From Actinomycetes bacterium (GTDB lineage: Bacteria; Actinomycetota; Acidimicrobiia; Acidimicrobiales; Microtrichaceae), in the NCBI GenBank assembly GCA_023450775.1, contig JAEXGP010000392.1, forward strand, positions 1 through 25,743: a DNA stretch of 25,743 bases, written 5' to 3'. Below the pieces are notes generated by a model, which did not search any database, was not told the DNA's origin, and saw nothing but the letters and a program-made list of their open reading frames with translations. This document shows, piece after piece, positions 24,455 through 25,743 of the stretch. The translations under genes and the position numbers were made by a program. Within the stretch, counting starts at the first letter, position 1. The number at the start of each line of letters is the position of its first letter.

Positions 24455-25161
24455 ATGGACATCACCGACTCCACCGCACTCGTCACCGGCGCCAACCGTG
24501 GCCTCGGCCGGGCGTTCGCACTGCAGTTGCTCGAGCGCGGCGCCGCTCACGTCTACGGGCCAGCCGCGACCCTGAGGCCATCGACATCCCCGGCGTCATC
24601 CCGGTCGCGCTCGACATCACCGACCCCGTGCAGGTGGCCGCGGCCGCCGACCTGGCGTCCGACGTCGATCTCCTGGTCAACAACGCCGGCACCAACACCT
24701 GGCAGCCGCTCCTGGCCGGTGACCTGGACACCATCCGGCTGGAGATCGAGACCCACGTGTTCGGGACGCTGTCGATGATCCGGGCGTTCGCCCCGGTGCT
24801 GGCGGCCAACGGCGGCGGGGCGATCGTGAACGTGCTGTCCGCGATGTCGTGGTTCGCGTATCCCGGCGACGACGCCTACCACGTGGCGAAGGCCGCCGAG
24901 TGGGCGGTCACCAACAGCGTCCGCCTGGAGCTGGCCGAGCAGGGCACGTCGGTGCTCGGCCTCCACCTGGGTGTGGCCGACACCGACATGAGCGCCCAGA
25001 TCCCAGGCGACAAGGCGGATCCGGCAGCGGTCGCGTCCGCTGCACTGGACGGCGTCGAGCGCCGCGAGTGGGAGGTGGTGTTCGACGACTGGAGCAGACT
25101 CGTGAAGTCCTCGCTCGCCGCCGAGCCCCGGGCGTTCTACGAGGGCGCGGTGCTGGCCTGA
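24455..25161 (+). pseudogene. Short-chain dehydrogenase/reductase with a one-base frameshift
   Basis: The first frame from ATG 24455 gives STALVTGANRGLGRAFALQLL (TGxxxGxG cofactor motif) up to HVYG. After about 24557-24561 the homologous protein continues in another frame as RDPEAIDIPGVIPVALDITD, then LLVNNAG, a catalytic Ser in NVLSAMS and YHVAK (YxxxK), to a stop at 25161. The join is explained by one missing base in TACGGGCC (a family-like Tyr-Gly-Ala-Ser-Arg-Asp would need one more). Without the shift it is a complete SDR of about 235 residues, probably an NADP-dependent oxidoreductase controlled by the divergent MerR. It is either a recent pseudogene or an assembly error. Confidence 0.82.
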
Positions 25162-25188
25162 CACCCGACGACGGCGCGACGACCAGCC

Positions 25189-25243
25189 GGTGCCCGGGGT
25201 GGGATTCGAACCCACACGCTCCGAAGAGCCGAGGGGTTTAAGC
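25189..25243 (-). other. 3' half of tRNA-Leu(UAA): likely integration attachment site
   Basis: Read on the minus strand: anticodon loop CTTAAAC (anticodon UAA), 3' anticodon strand CCC, long variable arm with CTCGGC and GGAGCG, T-arm GTGGG-TTCGAAT-CCCAC (25199-25215), and acceptor 3' strand CCCGGGC plus A (25191-25198). No D-arm or GCCCGGG acceptor 5' strand precedes it, and the bases before the loop (CTCGG) do not pair with CCCTC. A tRNA cut exactly at the anticodon loop with an intact 3' end is the standard trace of tyrosine-integrase insertion into a tRNA gene. Confidence 0.8.
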
Positions 25244-25366
25244 CGAGACGGAGCGGTGACGGGCCGTTCGGTCTGATGCTGCCGAGTGGCGTTTCGCCTG
25301 GAATTGCAGGGATCTCGCGCACGCCGCTGACGGCCGATGAGGTCTGATCCGACCGGGTCCAGGCAG
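25244..25366. other. Non-coding stretch between tRNA fragment and tandem repeat
   Basis: No convincing reading frame, RNA or promoter was found. A small CCTG-GAATTG-CAGG inverted repeat lies at 25297-25310. If the tRNA fragment marks a junction, this stretch would be the end of the integrated element. Confidence 0.4.
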
Positions 25367-25388
25367 TTCGCGACTATTTCGCGACTAT
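25367..25388. repeat. Tandem 11-bp direct repeat TTCGCGACTAT x2
   Basis: Copies at 25367-25377 and 25378-25388 are identical and adjacent, in a comparatively AT-rich spot. The second copy contains the stop codon of the frameshifted GIY-YIG gene. It could be an integrase arm-binding site or a simple duplication. Confidence 0.6.
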
Positions 25389-25743
25389 CTGGGCGCCTCG
25401 TCGAGGACGACGCCAGCCGGTGACGGCCACACAGCGAGCCGAAGACGGTCACGCATCCAGTCGCTCAGCCGCTGGTCCCCGTCGGCGACGAGGCCGAAGC
25501 TCGGAAATACCCGGGCTTGGCAGAGTTCCTCGGACACGGCACGAGCTCGAGCTCGTCGACGAGCAGCGCAGCGAGCGTGCGCCGCAGCGTCGAGTGACCG
25601 GTGCGGCCCGTCGCGAAGTGGGTGCGGACGTCCCTCGTGGTAAGGCTCGACTCGGACTTTCCGACGTACAGCGGGCGCTGGTCGGGCCGAGGACCCAAGC
25701 CCAGCTCGAGCCAGACGGCGTCGTCCGCTTGGAACGTGTACAG
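25385..25743 (-). pseudogene. GIY-YIG nuclease family protein, frameshifted and cut by window edge
   Basis: On the minus strand the frame entering from the right reads LYTFQADDAVWLELGLG, then PLYVGKSESSLTTRDVRTHF and GHSTLRRTLAALL, the GIY-YIG nuclease core (YTF and YVGK strands, conserved Arg), then LELVPCPRNSAKPGYF. It then stops early (25465). The next frame continues with protein-like sequence FGLVADGDQRLSDWMRDRLR and LAVWPSPAGVVLDEAPR to a TAG at 25385-25387. One base missing in the GGGTATTTCC region (about 25498-25507) would restore a single protein. GIY-YIG proteins cut DNA in repair, homing or defence; this short stand-alone type has no assigned role here. The N-terminus is outside the window. 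Confidence 0.7.

Noticed and set aside
25137..25322. Short ORFs on both strands across the tRNA fragment
   Set aside because: They are translations of tRNA sequence (for example the CPGWDSNP pattern on the plus strand), a common artefact.
25191..25516. Split or group I intron-containing tRNA-Leu(UAA), using CCCGGGC at 25510-25516 as the acceptor 5' strand
   Set aside because: That heptamer lies inside the conserved KPGYF segment of the GIY-YIG gene, no D-arm follows, and the base before AAAC is T rather than the terminal G of a group I intron.
1..25743. CRISPR arrays, insertion-sequence ends, rRNA genes
   Set aside because: No spaced repeat series, transposase or rRNA-like sequence was seen on either strand.

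Overview
The window is very GC-rich (roughly 70% by eye), with GTG starts, GGAGG-type ribosome sites and GTGA/ATGA-style gene overlaps. The gene types seen are an HspR-like regulator with Hsp20, a TPR/class III cyclase, a luciferase-like F420-type oxidoreductase, a lipoprotein alpha/beta hydrolase and a Csp-type copper protein. Together they suggest an actinobacterium (Actinomycetota). A lineage such as Acidimicrobiia is possible, but that is inference. Genes are densely packed on both strands and no gap exceeds about 230 bp.

Left part (1-9600): a glycosyltransferase truncated by the window edge; a HemK/PrmC-like methyltransferase; a compact three-gene minus-strand cassette (ferritin-like protein, a 65-residue protein, a helical protein) that I cannot assign to a known system; an UlaG-like metallo-beta-lactamase-fold hydrolase; a small lysine-rich protein with a repeat tail; a secreted lipoprotein hydrolase divergent from a TetR regulator; an hsp20-hspR-like heat-shock pair; and a TMEM175-type channel.

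Middle (9600-20050): signalling and carbohydrate genes. These are a PAS-PAS-PAS-GGDEF-EAL protein, a membrane protein with two Cys-Pro motifs, a cytosolic copper-storage (Csp) protein, a TPR-class III nucleotide cyclase, a GT4 glycosyltransferase followed by a glycogen-debranching-type glucosidase, and a membrane SpoIIE/PP2C phosphatase preceded by a possible 20-codon leader ORF.

Right part (20050-25160): three successive regulator/redox-enzyme pairs, each divergent and each with a dyad between the genes: AraC with NmrA-like (plus DUF1772), TetR with luciferase-like, MerR with SDR. The SDR is broken by an apparent one-base deletion.

Right edge (25189-25743): the 3' half of a tRNA-Leu(UAA) gene with no 5' half, as left by integration of a mobile element at the anticodon loop, then an 11-bp tandem duplication and a GIY-YIG nuclease gene that is also frameshifted. 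This looks like an element/chromosome junction. The two frameshifts could be real decay or assembly errors, and this is the first thing to settle.
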